This document shows positions 16,797 through 25,633 of a DNA stretch of 44,588 bases, piece after piece. The stretch's first letter is position 1. Every line of letters begins with the position of its first letter. Under the pieces are notes generated by a model. It worked only from the letters and a program-made list of their open reading frames with translations. It made no database searches and had not been told where the DNA came from. The DNA is from Caldilinea sp. CFX5 (GTDB lineage Bacteria > Chloroflexota > Anaerolineae > Caldilineales > Caldilineaceae): positions 1-44,588 of the forward strand of contig QWII01000124.1 in assembly GCA_021405325.1 (NCBI GenBank). Reading direction: 5' to 3'. A program made the translations under genes and the position numbers.

Positions 16797-19367
16797 ACCG
16801 ATGATAAAGCGTTCCTTGGCCGTAAACGGATGATCCGCCGCCAGGAAGCCGGCGGCCAGGTAGTCACGCCCTAGAATCATCGCCGTGAAGCGGCTTGCTT
16901 CGCCAAGGATGGTGTCCAGCCCCAGCCGCGCTTCGCCGACCCGGTAGTAATCCCAATAGCGACGCACCTCAAAGAGAGTGTGGGCCGGCTTTTCCAACGT
17001 CACAATCCGTCGCACCATCGCCTCTTCCTCCGGCGCCAGATTCTCCGGGATCAAGACGGCAAAGCGGTGGGCGTCGGCGGCAATCAAGGCGGGGGTGACC
17101 GGCGCCCCTGTCCCGGCGCTGCTACCGGTCGGGTCGCCGGCGGCGGCGGCGCGACCATTGCGGGTCTGATACCGTTCCACCAGGCGCACCGTCGATGGGC
17201 GGAGCGGCGCCAGCAAGTAGCCATAGAGCAGATCCTCAAAGCCCTGCGCGCTGGTCGTCGGCGTGGGCAGGGGGAGGGCATAGTGCGTCAACTCTGCGGC
17301 CAGCGCCTGGTCAGGCTTGACGGCGGCCCGTTGCAGGCGCGCCAGCAACTCTTCCAGACAAGGCTCCAACAACAGTTGGAGCGCAAACTTGATGCCATCG
17401 GGCGTTCCCCGGCGTTCATAGAGGCGACGGGCAAAGCGCACAAACAGGCGACGACGGTCAGCGATCTGGCCATTGCCCTTGTCGGTTGCCATGCCCTTGT
17501 CAGTTGCTTCCTGGCGCCGCGCCTGGATGGTGGCCCAAATCGGATCGACGATCAGCCCCAGCCAGCCGGCCAACCACTCCAGGGTCTCCGGCGGTGCGCT
17601 CCGGCCGTCAAAGAGGCTGTAGACGGCGTGCAGCTTCCCTTCGATTTCGGTATAGAAACCCTCACCATTGGCCAGAAAGCGTTCCACAAAATCGGCGGAG
17701 GTCGCATCTTCCAGATAGACCGTCGGTAGGTAGGCTCTGGCATAGGAGAAGCGGGGATAGTAGGCGCGCACGGCCCGGACTTGGGGAGTGATGCGCCCAT
17801 TGCCCTGGAGCACCAGCCGTAGTTGACCATAGCGTCCCTGCACCTGTTGACAGAGGACTTCCCAGGCGCCCACCCCTTCTTTGCTCACCTGTGTTGGCGT
17901 AAAGGCCGTATAGTTGGCAATCTCCGTTCCCCCGTTACGCAAATAGAGATCGGGTTGCCGGGTAAAGGGGATCGTCGGCAGCAATTCCGGGTCATTATGG
18001 GCGCGCAGCCAGACCTCGACGGTGGTTTCGGGCGGCAGGCAGCCATCGACAAAGATACGATGCCAGACACAATCATGCGTGCGGCCATCCAGCACCGGGG
18101 TGAGAAGCGCGCCCGTGCGCTGGTAGCGCTGTTCGTCAAAGGCATGGAGTTGCACCCAACGCACCACCCGATCATTCACAGCGTTGCCGCCGGTGAGATC
18201 ATAGTAGAGCGCTTCTCCCATCCGCACCAGCGCCCGCCCGCCAAAATTTTGCATGGGCAGATAGCTGGTGGCAAGGCGCAATCCCGCCGGCGAATCATCC
18301 AGAAAGAGCTGAAAGGCCAGCGCCTGATTGCCATCCCGCTCGACCACATAGAGACGTTCTTCAGCGGCGACATAGGCCAGATCATGGGCCACAACCTGCA
18401 AGGTGTGCGCTTCGCTGGCGCCGTCCAACGTCACCACCTCGATCTGATCTTCCAGCGCCAACCAAAGCAATTCGGTCGCGCCTTCAAATTGATAAACTCT
18501 GGAGACGCCCGGTCGGTTGTCGAGAATAAAGACGCTCTGCCCCGGCCCTCCTTCAATGGCAATGGGATCGGTTAACGCCCGCAGGTCATACCCCGTAACC
18601 TCCCCGGCCGGTGGACTGGCAAGGGGGTGATCTGCTTCATCCGAGGGCGATTGCTCTTTCGCCGCCACCGGTTGAAAGCCATGCGCATCCGCCGCGGGCC
18701 GCGATTGGGGGGCAGAGCCTCGCACCTGAAAGGTGCGATCAAAGGCCCAGTAGGTATGATTCGTCCGATCCAGCACCCAGATGCCGCCATCGGGCGCCGC
18801 GGCCATGTCGAACGGTTCAAAGGCGGCGACAGTGGGCAAGGTCACCTGCACAGGGTCGCCGCCCCGATGCAGGTCGAAGACCAACAGCCCGCGCGCCGTC
18901 ACATTGCCCACCACCAGATAGTGGTGACTTGTGACGGTGAGACCGCCGAGCGTCACGGGCGTAAAGGGCGCCGGCGTCGTTGGGGCAAAGGCGCCGGGGG
19001 GCTTGGGGGGCGTGACGGGGCGCTGCTCCCAAAAGAGCGCCGGTCGCCCCGTGCCTGATGGCAGCCAGAAGAGGCGTTGGGCATCATGGCTGAGCCAATA
19101 CCAGTTGCCATATTGGTCAGCGGCCGCGCCCCGGCGGCTTGTCGGCGTCAGGGCGCTATCGCGTTGACTGCGTGGGAAGCGCGCCAACTGCGGCGCCAGC
19201 GTCAGCCCCGTCGCTTCGCTCCAGGCGAGATGCAGCCACGCCGGCGCATGATCGACCTGACTGAAGGCAATCCAATCCGTCACTGCCGCCGGTTGCCCGG
19301 CCAGCCGACAGCGCCGCCAATCTTGACGGCCTTTATAGAGATGAAAGCGCGTACCGTTGACATCCAT
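16785..19367 (-). CDS. CIS baseplate wedge: beta-propeller-like domain fused to phage tail protein I domain (Afp12-like)
   Basis: The 860-aa product has two parts. Residues ~50-450 contain repeated beta-strand patterns with short WVLDR, GLLVFDL and YVVERDGNQ blades, like an NHL/SMP-type propeller. Residues ~545-700 (YLPTVYLEDATSADFVERFL, WLAGWLGLIVDP, LYERRGTPDGIKFAL) match the phage tail protein I domain found in Afp12-like wedge proteins. In phage tails and eCIS this protein pairs with the baseplate-J protein to form wedges around the hub. The gene order (after gp25 and baseplate J) supports this. The propeller could be a fused carbohydrate- or protein-binding arm. No membrane segment is seen. 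Confidence 0.82.
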   Translation of the reverse strand: MDVNGTRFHLYKGRQDWRRCRLAGQPAAVTDWIAFSQVDHAPAWLHLAWSEATGLTLAPQLARFPRSQRDSALTPTSRRGAAADQYGNWYWLSHDAQRLFWLPSGTGRPALFWEQRPVTPPKPPGAFAPTTPAPFTPVTLGGLTVTSHHYLVVGNVTARGLLVFDLHRGGDPVQVTLPTVAAFEPFDMAAAPDGGIWVLDRTNHTYWAFDRTFQVRGSAPQSRPAADAHGFQPVAAKEQSPSDEADHPLASPPAGEVTGYDLRALTDPIAIEGGPGQSVFILDNRPGVSRVYQFEGATELLWLALEDQIEVVTLDGASEAHTLQVVAHDLAYVAAEERLYVVERDGNQALAFQLFLDDSPAGLRLATSYLPMQNFGGRALVRMGEALYYDLTGGNAVNDRVVRWVQLHAFDEQRYQRTGALLTPVLDGRTHDCVWHRIFVDGCLPPETTVEVWLRAHNDPELLPTIPFTRQPDLYLRNGGTEIANYTAFTPTQVSKEGVGAWEVLCQQVQGRYGQLRLVLQGNGRITPQVRAVRAYYPRFSYARAYLPTVYLEDATSADFVERFLANGEGFYTEIEGKLHAVYSLFDGRSAPPETLEWLAGWLGLIVDPIWATIQARRQEATDKGMATDKGNGQIADRRRLFVRFARRLYERRGTPDGIKFALQLLLEPCLEELLARLQRAAVKPDQALAAELTHYALPLPTPTTSAQGFEDLLYGYLLAPLRPSTVRLVERYQTRNGRAAAAGDPTGSSAGTGAPVTPALIAADAHRFAVLIPENLAPEEEAMVRRIVTLEKPAHTLFEVRRYWDYYRVGEARLGLDTILGEASRFTAMILGRDYLAAGFLAADHPFTAKERFIIGRPY

Positions 19368-19451
19368 AAGCGTTACACCAACTCTACGTAGGGCAATTGC
19401 CGAAATAAATTTGTGACCTTCATGAAGAAGTCCAACTGTTTTAGGCCCGCC

Positions 19452-21701
19452 CTAACATTTCGCCCGGCTGACTGGAACCGGCTTGAAGCCGGCGACAACC
19501 GTATCACCGGCCACGCCCTGAAGCAGATTGGTCAGGGGTTCGGGTGCGCCTTCCGAGACAATGAGACCGGCCAGCCACGGCAGTTGCAGCCCGCTGAGCG
19601 GGTAGGGTTCGGTAATGGGTTCCAGCGCTGACCCGACCCCCATCTGCAGACCTACCACATATTCAACCCCGGCCACCCGGCTGACCACCGCTTCCAAATC
19701 TTTCGCCAGCAGTTGGCGGTTGCGCGGCCAGCCTTCTTCATCCGGCCCGCCCGGCGGCAAGGCGGATAGATATTCGTGTAGCCGCTGGTCAACGGCCTGA
19801 CGGACCACATCGCGGAAATAGCCCTCGCGCACCTGGATGCCCACCGTTACATAGACGGCCACATAGAGCGGTCCACGTACATGAATCTCCGTCGTGATCA
19901 GCCGCCGCGGCCCGATATGGTCGCAGACAGTGCGCAGAAAGAGACGGTCGGGGGTGGGCCACAGGGGGCGCAGGCGGTCGGTGGCCGGAATGACCATCAC
20001 GGTGACGGCGCCCGGCGCCGGCTCCGGCGGCGTCGCGGTCGGGTTATAGAGCGACAATACCTCAACCCGGCCCACGGCGACGCCAGGGGTGCGCGCCACT
20101 ATGTTACGAAAGTCCTCCTCTGTCACCAGACGGTCGCGATGACGTAGGTAGAGGGGGATGTTGCGTTCGCCTTCGGCGGTCGTCTCGCCGTCATCACCGC
20201 CATAGGTGGCAAGCGGGTTGGCAACCTTGTAGCCTGCTTGTAACCGCACATCGTTGCTGCGACTGATGGCGCCGATACCGACATTGCCGGCGCTGCCGCC
20301 GCCATAGTGGTAGCTAATGCGCACCCGACGCCCAACCGGCGGTCGCGCCCCGCGCAGGCCATCGCCAAAGCGGATCCGACCGGCTTCCGGGTCCAGGGTA
20401 AAGAGTTCCTCATCTTCCGCCGCGGCCAGCAGGTCATCGGTCAAGCGCCAGCTTTCCCAGCGGTTCTCGGCCACTTCAATCTCCAATCGCACCGAAGCCG
20501 GCAGCACCGGGGTCGTCGCCACCTGGAATTCCTGATCCGGTTCACCGTTGCCGCTGCCCAACAACTCGTTGACCACCGGAATCGCCTGGGTGACACGGGT
20601 GGCGTTAATGCCCAGCCAGGTGATGCGCGCCTGGGGCGCGCCGGCGGCGCTGACCGTCGTTTCATCACCGGTCGGCAGGCGCAAGCGCAGCCAGGTGAGC
20701 AAACGGCGATTGACCTGCTCATCCTCAAGGCGGGGCGGCAAGGCGCCGACGCCATCCTGAATCGGTTCACCAAAGGACCAGCTTTGCAACCGGTCGGCGG
20801 CGGGCAATTGCACCTGGATAATGCCCAGATCGTTAAAGACATCCGGGTGCGCCAGCGGACGGAGCCGTTGATAGCGGGGCGCCGTCGGCGGCGTGGTCGG
20901 ATCGGGCAGCTCACAGACAAAGGTGGGCACGGCATCCCGCGGGCGCGTGGTCCGTTGCGGCGTGAGCGGGGGAATCTCATCGGCCAGCGCCGGCGCCACC
21001 CCAATCGACAGGATTTGGTTGGCGATGACGGCGCGCACGGCCGCCGGATCGACATTAGCCGGCGCCAGCAGCGCCAGATAAAGCCCATCCAGCGTGTCAA
21101 CCGCCACATCCACGATGGGGTTGGGTTGACCGGGGGTGGGCGCGGCCAGCGGCGTGGTTTCATAAAATTTTAGTTCGCTCACCGGCAGCGGGGTGACACT
21201 CTCGCCCAGTTCTTCCGTCAGGGCGGCTTCTTCGGCGATGCGCAAGGCATTGAAGCGGCGCTCAAATTCCGGTAAGCGTTCATCGTCGGCGCCAATGGAC
21301 CGTTTGTAATAGACCTGCGCCTCCACCGGCAGCACATTGACGCCGTCACCCGTCAAAAAATTGACATTGCCCGCCGCCACGATGACGTCTGCCGGCAGGG
21401 GCAGCGCTTGCAGCGGACCGCGATCATTGCGGATGGTGATGATCCCACGCGCGGCCGCCGCCGGTTGCAACGGCACATCGAGCAATTCCAGAAATTTGAG
21501 CCGGTTTAGCTCCGGCACCCGATTGGCCCGATAGATCAGGCTGTCGGTCAGGAACGCGAAGATCTGGACCAGCGTGATGCCGGGGTCGCTCTCCACATCA
21601 AAGTTGGTCCACTCCGGTGTATGAACAGGAATGCGGCGCTTGGCCTCTTCCAAAAGCTCTTCAAAGGTGCGGTCGTCAAGGACCGGGACAGCCAGTGGCA
21701 T
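19452..21701 (-). CDS. CIS baseplate J-like wedge protein (Afp11/gp6-like)
   Basis: This 749-aa protein is a putative baseplate assembly protein of the J/gp6 type. Recognisable features are DDRTFEELLEEAKRRIP and the PEWTNFDVESDPGITLVQIFAFLTD block near the N-terminus, GDGLRGARPPVG and RHRDRLVTEEDFRNIVARTPGV further on. I place the start at ATG 21701, where GGAGG overlaps the end of the gp25 gene at suitable spacing and the gap to the previous stop is 4 nt; an in-frame start 42 nt earlier would overlap gp25. In CIS, six copies form the wedge ring with gp25 and the tail-protein-I subunit. Family assignment is strong. Confidence 0.92.
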   Translation of the reverse strand: MPLAVPVLDDRTFEELLEEAKRRIPVHTPEWTNFDVESDPGITLVQIFAFLTDSLIYRANRVPELNRLKFLELLDVPLQPAAAARGIITIRNDRGPLQALPLPADVIVAAGNVNFLTGDGVNVLPVEAQVYYKRSIGADDERLPEFERRFNALRIAEEAALTEELGESVTPLPVSELKFYETTPLAAPTPGQPNPIVDVAVDTLDGLYLALLAPANVDPAAVRAVIANQILSIGVAPALADEIPPLTPQRTTRPRDAVPTFVCELPDPTTPPTAPRYQRLRPLAHPDVFNDLGIIQVQLPAADRLQSWSFGEPIQDGVGALPPRLEDEQVNRRLLTWLRLRLPTGDETTVSAAGAPQARITWLGINATRVTQAIPVVNELLGSGNGEPDQEFQVATTPVLPASVRLEIEVAENRWESWRLTDDLLAAAEDEELFTLDPEAGRIRFGDGLRGARPPVGRRVRISYHYGGGSAGNVGIGAISRSNDVRLQAGYKVANPLATYGGDDGETTAEGERNIPLYLRHRDRLVTEEDFRNIVARTPGVAVGRVEVLSLYNPTATPPEPAPGAVTVMVIPATDRLRPLWPTPDRLFLRTVCDHIGPRRLITTEIHVRGPLYVAVYVTVGIQVREGYFRDVVRQAVDQRLHEYLSALPPGGPDEEGWPRNRQLLAKDLEAVVSRVAGVEYVVGLQMGVGSALEPITEPYPLSGLQLPWLAGLIVSEGAPEPLTNLLQGVAGDTVVAGFKPVPVSRAKC

Positions 21702-21705
21702 TGCG

Positions 21706-22098
21706 TTATCCCTCCAACTGTAGGGCCAGGGTGAGTCGTTCAATCACTTGGGTTGCGATTAAGCGATAGGTAATACTAATGTCGATCAGCCGTTCATCGT
21801 CCGGGTTGGCTTCGACACGGACATCATCCACCCGGACGCGCGGTTCCCAGCGTTCAATGGCGCGTAGAATGCGTTCACGAATCAACTGGCGGGTGGCCAG
21901 CGTATTGGGTTCAAAGAGAAAGCGGCGCAGGCCACAGCCAAAGGCTTCGCGCAGCAGCCGTTCGCTGGGTTCGGTCAGGAGAATCAGGCGCAACGACTCA
22001 CGGACATTCGCTTCGCCCACCGACCAGGCCAGCCGGCCATCGGCGCCCACGCGCGGCGGAAAGGATAGGCCCTGACCAAAGATATTTGCTTTCGCCAT
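21706..22098 (-). CDS. CIS gp25-like baseplate protein (Afp9-like)
   Basis: This 130-aa protein is of the gpW/gp25 family. It has GQGLSFPPRV at the start, SVGEANVRESLRLILLTEPSERLLREAFGCGLR in the middle and RIDDVRVEANPDDERLIDISITYRL-like strands at the end. Gp25 proteins link wedge to sheath and nucleate sheath assembly. The usual length (about 130 aa) is matched. A GGAG ribosome site lies 7 nt before the ATG, and the stop codon region carries the ribosome site of the next gene. The call is secure. Confidence 0.93.
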   Translation of the reverse strand: MAKANIFGQGLSFPPRVGADGRLAWSVGEANVRESLRLILLTEPSERLLREAFGCGLRRFLFEPNTLATRQLIRERILRAIERWEPRVRVDDVRVEANPDDERLIDISITYRLIATQVIERLTLALQLEG

Positions 22099-22101
22099 CG
22101 G

Positions 22102-23601
22102 TTACTCCGTCGCTTTCGGAATCGGGAAACAGATCTTCAAAAAGGGCAACCACCAAAAGACAAAATTGAGTACAATCACAATAATGAGCAGCAAAATAAA
22201 GGCGCAGATGGTGATAATGGGGATGGAGAAGGAGCAGATGTAGCTCAAACTAATCCCGGAGACATCGGCATCGTCGTCGGTCATTTTCACCACTGGAATC
22301 TGTTTGATTTTGTTACGTAGCGCCTGTGACATGATAAAGGTGGCGCCCTTTTGAAACTTGCGCAAGGTTCCCAGGCTGATATCGTCCGGCAGCGCAATGT
22401 TGATCTGGCGGGCCGGCGCCTCCGGGTCATAAAGACCGGCGGGCGCAAAGGGGGCGCTGGGCTGGCTGACCCATTGTTGAATGGGGTCGCACTGGGCACG
22501 TTCATAGACGCAGCGGATCACATAATGCTCCCCTGTCGCCGGCTGCACCTGGGGCAGGACGGTCTGCGGTTTTGCCCGTTCGGCCTCTTCATCGACCTTG
22601 TCCAGCGCCGCCTGCACCTTGGTTTCCCACTCACCCCGGTTGAAGGTGCGTCCGGCCAGGTTATAGTCATCACCGTCGAAAGGCGGGGGCAAAGCCGCCT
22701 CGCCCAGGGCATCCAGCGCCGCCCGTTGGGGTGCGATCTCTTCCAAAAGCACCCGCAACGCTGTGGCGCCGGATAACGCATCCGCCGTTTCCAGAAAGGT
22801 GAGCAAGGCGGCTTCCTCATCGGTCACCGGGGCCGTGGCAGTACCTGCCAAGCGGGCGGCGGTGTTGGGCAAATAGCGGTCGAAATATTCCCACAGATCG
22901 ATGAGCAGATAGACCGAAAGCCGTTTTGCCAGCGCCGGGTCAACAGCCGCCGCCTGCTGCAAAGAGGCGCCGGTGGCCGGATCAACCTGGGAAAGAAAAC
23001 GACCATCCAACTCAAAGCGGCGCAAATCTTCCGGCGGCGCCGGCTCGCCGATCACGTCGTCCGGCACTTCGGCCAAATTGCCGGGGGCGCTGCTGCGGCT
23101 GGCGACGGGGACATAGGCATAGAGCAGGTCGCGCCCACTGGCGGTGATGGCGCGAAACATGGGGTGGCGTTCTTCGCCGGGCAGGACCGTGCGCCGGTTG
23201 TCCGTCACCAACTGCCAGCCCTGGGTCTCTCCTTCGGGCAGCCAGCCATATTCGCTATCCCCACGGCGGCGGCGTAAGACATAATAGACCTGCTCACCGG
23301 CCGCCAGCCGGATCTGCCGGTCGGGCAGGCCGGGTTGGCGACAGCTCAAGGTGGCGCAGACCAGGTAAAACAGACCGTGGGCCGGCTGGTAGAACTTGAG
23401 CGGCTGCCCATGGTTGCCGACCAGGAGGCGCGTGCGCAGCGCTTGGGGCGAAGCGGCGCCGGCATCGGCCAGAAAGTCCTCGACAAAATTGTCGGAGGCA
23501 TAGCGCAAGAGCGCCGGGCGGTAGAAGGCGCCCTGGTCGCGATCCTGCCCATTTCTGGCCCAGAGCAGTGAAGGTTTTACCCAATCAAAGGCTTCTTGCA
23601 T
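22102..23601 (-). CDS. CIS-encoded protein with C-terminal transmembrane segment
   Basis: The 499-aa product is not a known core subunit. Residues 1-440 look soluble, with a long charged central helix region (~300-345, LDKVDEEAERAKPQ). Residues ~453-490 are almost uninterrupted hydrophobic sequence (IITICAFILLLIIVIVL, then VFWWLPF), enough for one or two membrane passes, and the protein ends nine residues later. There is no N-terminal signal. It sits between the spike and gp25 genes, each 3-6 nt away, so it is surely part of the operon. Streptomyces cytoplasmic CIS employ a membrane protein (CisA) for membrane contact; this could be a functional counterpart, but homology was not tested. A terminal anchor would suggest the particle docks on the producer's own membrane. 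Confidence 0.7.
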   Translation of the reverse strand: MQEAFDWVKPSLLWARNGQDRDQGAFYRPALLRYASDNFVEDFLADAGAASPQALRTRLLVGNHGQPLKFYQPAHGLFYLVCATLSCRQPGLPDRQIRLAAGEQVYYVLRRRRGDSEYGWLPEGETQGWQLVTDNRRTVLPGEERHPMFRAITASGRDLLYAYVPVASRSSAPGNLAEVPDDVIGEPAPPEDLRRFELDGRFLSQVDPATGASLQQAAAVDPALAKRLSVYLLIDLWEYFDRYLPNTAARLAGTATAPVTDEEAALLTFLETADALSGATALRVLLEEIAPQRAALDALGEAALPPPFDGDDYNLAGRTFNRGEWETKVQAALDKVDEEAERAKPQTVLPQVQPATGEHYVIRCVYERAQCDPIQQWVSQPSAPFAPAGLYDPEAPARQINIALPDDISLGTLRKFQKGATFIMSQALRNKIKQIPVVKMTDDDADVSGISLSYICSFSIPIITICAFILLLIIVIVLNFVFWWLPFLKICFPIPKATE

Positions 23602-23607
23602 GGCAGT

Positions 23608-24321
23608 TCACCAGATATTCCCAGCGCCGGGGGTATAGGTTGCGCCGACAATGGTGGTGGCAATCACCGTATCGGCCTGCACCACGCCGCTAAATTTGGA
23701 CATGCCGGCATCCACTGTCACCAACCCTGCGCTTACCTTGACGGTAGCCGCATTGACCTGCACCTGGGCCGCCGCCGTGATCGTAACTCCCGACGCATCC
23801 AGTTTGACCGTATTGCCATTGGCGTCGGTAATCTCAATCGCCCGTTCGCCGTCGTTGATGACAATGGTCTGTTGGGGCGTCCGCAGAGTCAAGGTCTCTT
23901 GGGCGTCGCTATCATCCAACTCAATGCGAATCCCGTTGCGCGAGACAATGCTTTTTATATAGTTGTTCTGGGCGCCGTCCATGGTATTAGGCGGCGCATC
24001 CTGCCCATTCCACAACATGCCCAGGACATAGGGGCGGCGTGGGTCGCCACATTCAAAGGCCACCAGCACTTCGTCGCCCACATCCGGGATAAACCAGGTT
24101 CCCCGGTTGTTGCCGGCCATCAGGAGCGCCAACCTGGCCCACACATCATAGCCGCCGCCGTTGTTGTCCGGCGACCAGGGCAGGCGGACGCGCACCCGTC
24201 CTTGCTGGTGGGGGTCGGCAATATCGGTGACTTCCGCCGGATGCACGCCGTAAAAGCGCTGGCGCTCGGTCGCTTGGGTGAATTGGTCCAGAATATACAT
24301 GATGGTTTGGTAATCAATCAA
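23608..24321 (-). CDS. CIS spike protein (gpV/gp5-like, OB-fold plus beta-helix)
   Basis: The 237-aa protein carries the phage baseplate assembly protein V OB-fold at about residues 22-115 (GVHPAEVTDIADP, GRVRVRLPW, RGTWFIPDVGDEVLVAFECGD) followed by repetitive short strands (about 125-225) expected to form the trimeric spike beta-helix. In Afp-type systems this is the C-terminal half of Afp8; here hub and spike are separate genes. The TTG at 24321 gives the longest frame, while ATG 24300 (230 aa) is the alternative, and neither has a clear ribosome site. No separate PAAR tip gene was found in the cluster. Confidence 0.88.
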   Translation of the reverse strand: MIDYQTIMYILDQFTQATERQRFYGVHPAEVTDIADPHQQGRVRVRLPWSPDNNGGGYDVWARLALLMAGNNRGTWFIPDVGDEVLVAFECGDPRRPYVLGMLWNGQDAPPNTMDGAQNNYIKSIVSRNGIRIELDDSDAQETLTLRTPQQTIVINDGERAIEITDANGNTVKLDASGVTITAAAQVQVNAATVKVSAGLVTVDAGMSKFSGVVQADTVIATTIVGATYTPGAGNIW

Positions 24322-24348
24322 TGGTCGTTGTCAACGTGGCCGGGGGCG

Positions 24349-25431
24349 CTAGGGATTGCCTAGACCGGCCCGTTCGGCTTCAAAACGGGTGCGGTAGCCA
24401 TGCTGCAAGTCAAAGGTATGGCGCACCAACGTGACATAATAGTTACCGCTAAAGAGCGGCCCCAGATCGGTCAGATTGACGGTGGCGCCGACCCGCAGCG
24501 CCGGCTCGCCATCGACAACGCCGGCGCCCCGAATAAAGCGGCGCGCCCGTTCACGATAGCGGGCCTCGGCGACACTCTGCGCTTCTGCGCGCGAGAGGGG
24601 GACAGCCGAGACAATACGCTCGTGGCGTTCGCTGAGGGCGGTTGCCAAAATGGCGCTGCCGCTTTGGTCGCCATTGATCTCGGCGCTGAGCACGCTGGCG
24701 GTGGCGGTGACATCAATGCTCTGTTTGTTGGCGACATCCCAACCGCTGACCCGCACCGATGTGCGTTGGTGGGCCAGGTCGGCCAGCACCGAGAACTCGA
24801 GCAGATTGGCGCCATATTGGAGCGTGAGCGCGCCGCTGTTGCGCCGGGTGCGCGCCTGGGCATGGAGCGTATCTTCCTCGATCCAGAGTTCGCCATCGAC
24901 CGCCGCCACCCGCTCCCGCAAAAAGGCCAGGTCGCTCTGGTTGAGTTGGGTGATGACGGGATAGGTTGGCCCGTCGAGATCGACTTGCGCCGTCAACCCA
25001 TGTTGGGCGGCAATCTGTTGGATGATCTCGGCATCGGTGCGCTCCTCAAACGAGCGCGTGCGCCGTTCCATGCGCAGATCCTGAAAGCGGTCCTCGGCCA
25101 GAACGGTAATTTCGGGCGGGCTTTCACTGGGGTAGTGGGCTTCCAGCGCCATGATCCGACCGTGAAAGACCCGCTTGCTGCGATCGGGCGGGCCTAACTC
25201 GACGGCAAAGCGCTTGCCAAAGTCGAGCAGCGCCCGATCAAAGAAGAGAAAGGTCTTGCCCTGCTCCGGTCCCCAGTTTGAAAATTGCGCCTCACAGCGA
25301 AACAGGCCGAGAACCGTCTCCTCAACCAGCAACGAGGTGAGGAAGCCGTCCCCCAACGCCTGTTCAAAACGATCGGCAACCGTGATGCGGGGCCGGGCGG
25401 CATAGTAGCCCGGCAACGAAGGGTTGGTCAT
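24349..25431 (-). CDS. CIS hub protein (gpD/VgrG gp27-like)
   Basis: This 360-aa protein is of the phage late-control D/gp27 type. It has ARPRITVADRFEQAL at the start, a FHGRIMALEAHYP strand, a DRFQDLRMERRTRSF segment, DAEIIQQIAAQHGL and the typical LNQSDLAFLRERVAAVDGELW motif. The C-terminal GNYYVTLVRHTFD region completes the barrel. It should form the trimeric hub between tube and spike. It begins 6 nt after the 56-aa gene. Confidence is high for fold and role; its separation from the spike matches phage tails rather than the fused VgrG. Confidence 0.9.
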   Translation of the reverse strand: MTNPSLPGYYAARPRITVADRFEQALGDGFLTSLLVEETVLGLFRCEAQFSNWGPEQGKTFLFFDRALLDFGKRFAVELGPPDRSKRVFHGRIMALEAHYPSESPPEITVLAEDRFQDLRMERRTRSFEERTDAEIIQQIAAQHGLTAQVDLDGPTYPVITQLNQSDLAFLRERVAAVDGELWIEEDTLHAQARTRRNSGALTLQYGANLLEFSVLADLAHQRTSVRVSGWDVANKQSIDVTATASVLSAEINGDQSGSAILATALSERHERIVSAVPLSRAEAQSVAEARYRERARRFIRGAGVVDGEPALRVGATVNLTDLGPLFSGNYYVTLVRHTFDLQHGYRTRFEAERAGLGNP

Positions 25432-25437
25432 GGTCAG

Positions 25438-25608
25438 TTAGTCCGCGCTGACCCGTTCCAGCCGCTTGCGTTCGCGCTGCTGAATGACGATCACATTCTC
25501 CGGGCTGAGCCGCAGCGACGGGAGCGGCGTCGGCTCGCGCTGTGGTGGCGGCGGGGTCGGCGGCGACGGTTCAGGCACGATTTCAAATTCATTAATGATC
25601 ACAGCCAT
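25438..25608 (-). CDS. Small CIS protein, 56 aa (possible Afp6 counterpart)
   Basis: An ATG at 25608 with a perfect GGAGG ribosome site 5 nt upstream opens a 56-codon frame ending at 25438. It starts MAVIINEFEIVPEP, has a Pro-rich middle (PSPPTPPPPQREPTP) and ends with an amphipathic, basic helix (VIQQRERKRLERVSAD). It fills the gap between the LysM protein and the hub, with 25 and 6 nt spacing, so it is part of the transcript. Many eCIS have a similarly tiny gene here (Afp6/DUF5908-like, beginning with an IxE-type strand). The equivalence is based on size, place and N-terminal pattern only. Confidence 0.72.
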   Translation of the reverse strand: MAVIINEFEIVPEPSPPTPPPPQREPTPLPSLRLSPENVIVIQQRERKRLERVSAD

Positions 25609-25633
25609 CGGTTCCTCCCTAGTTGGTAAACGA

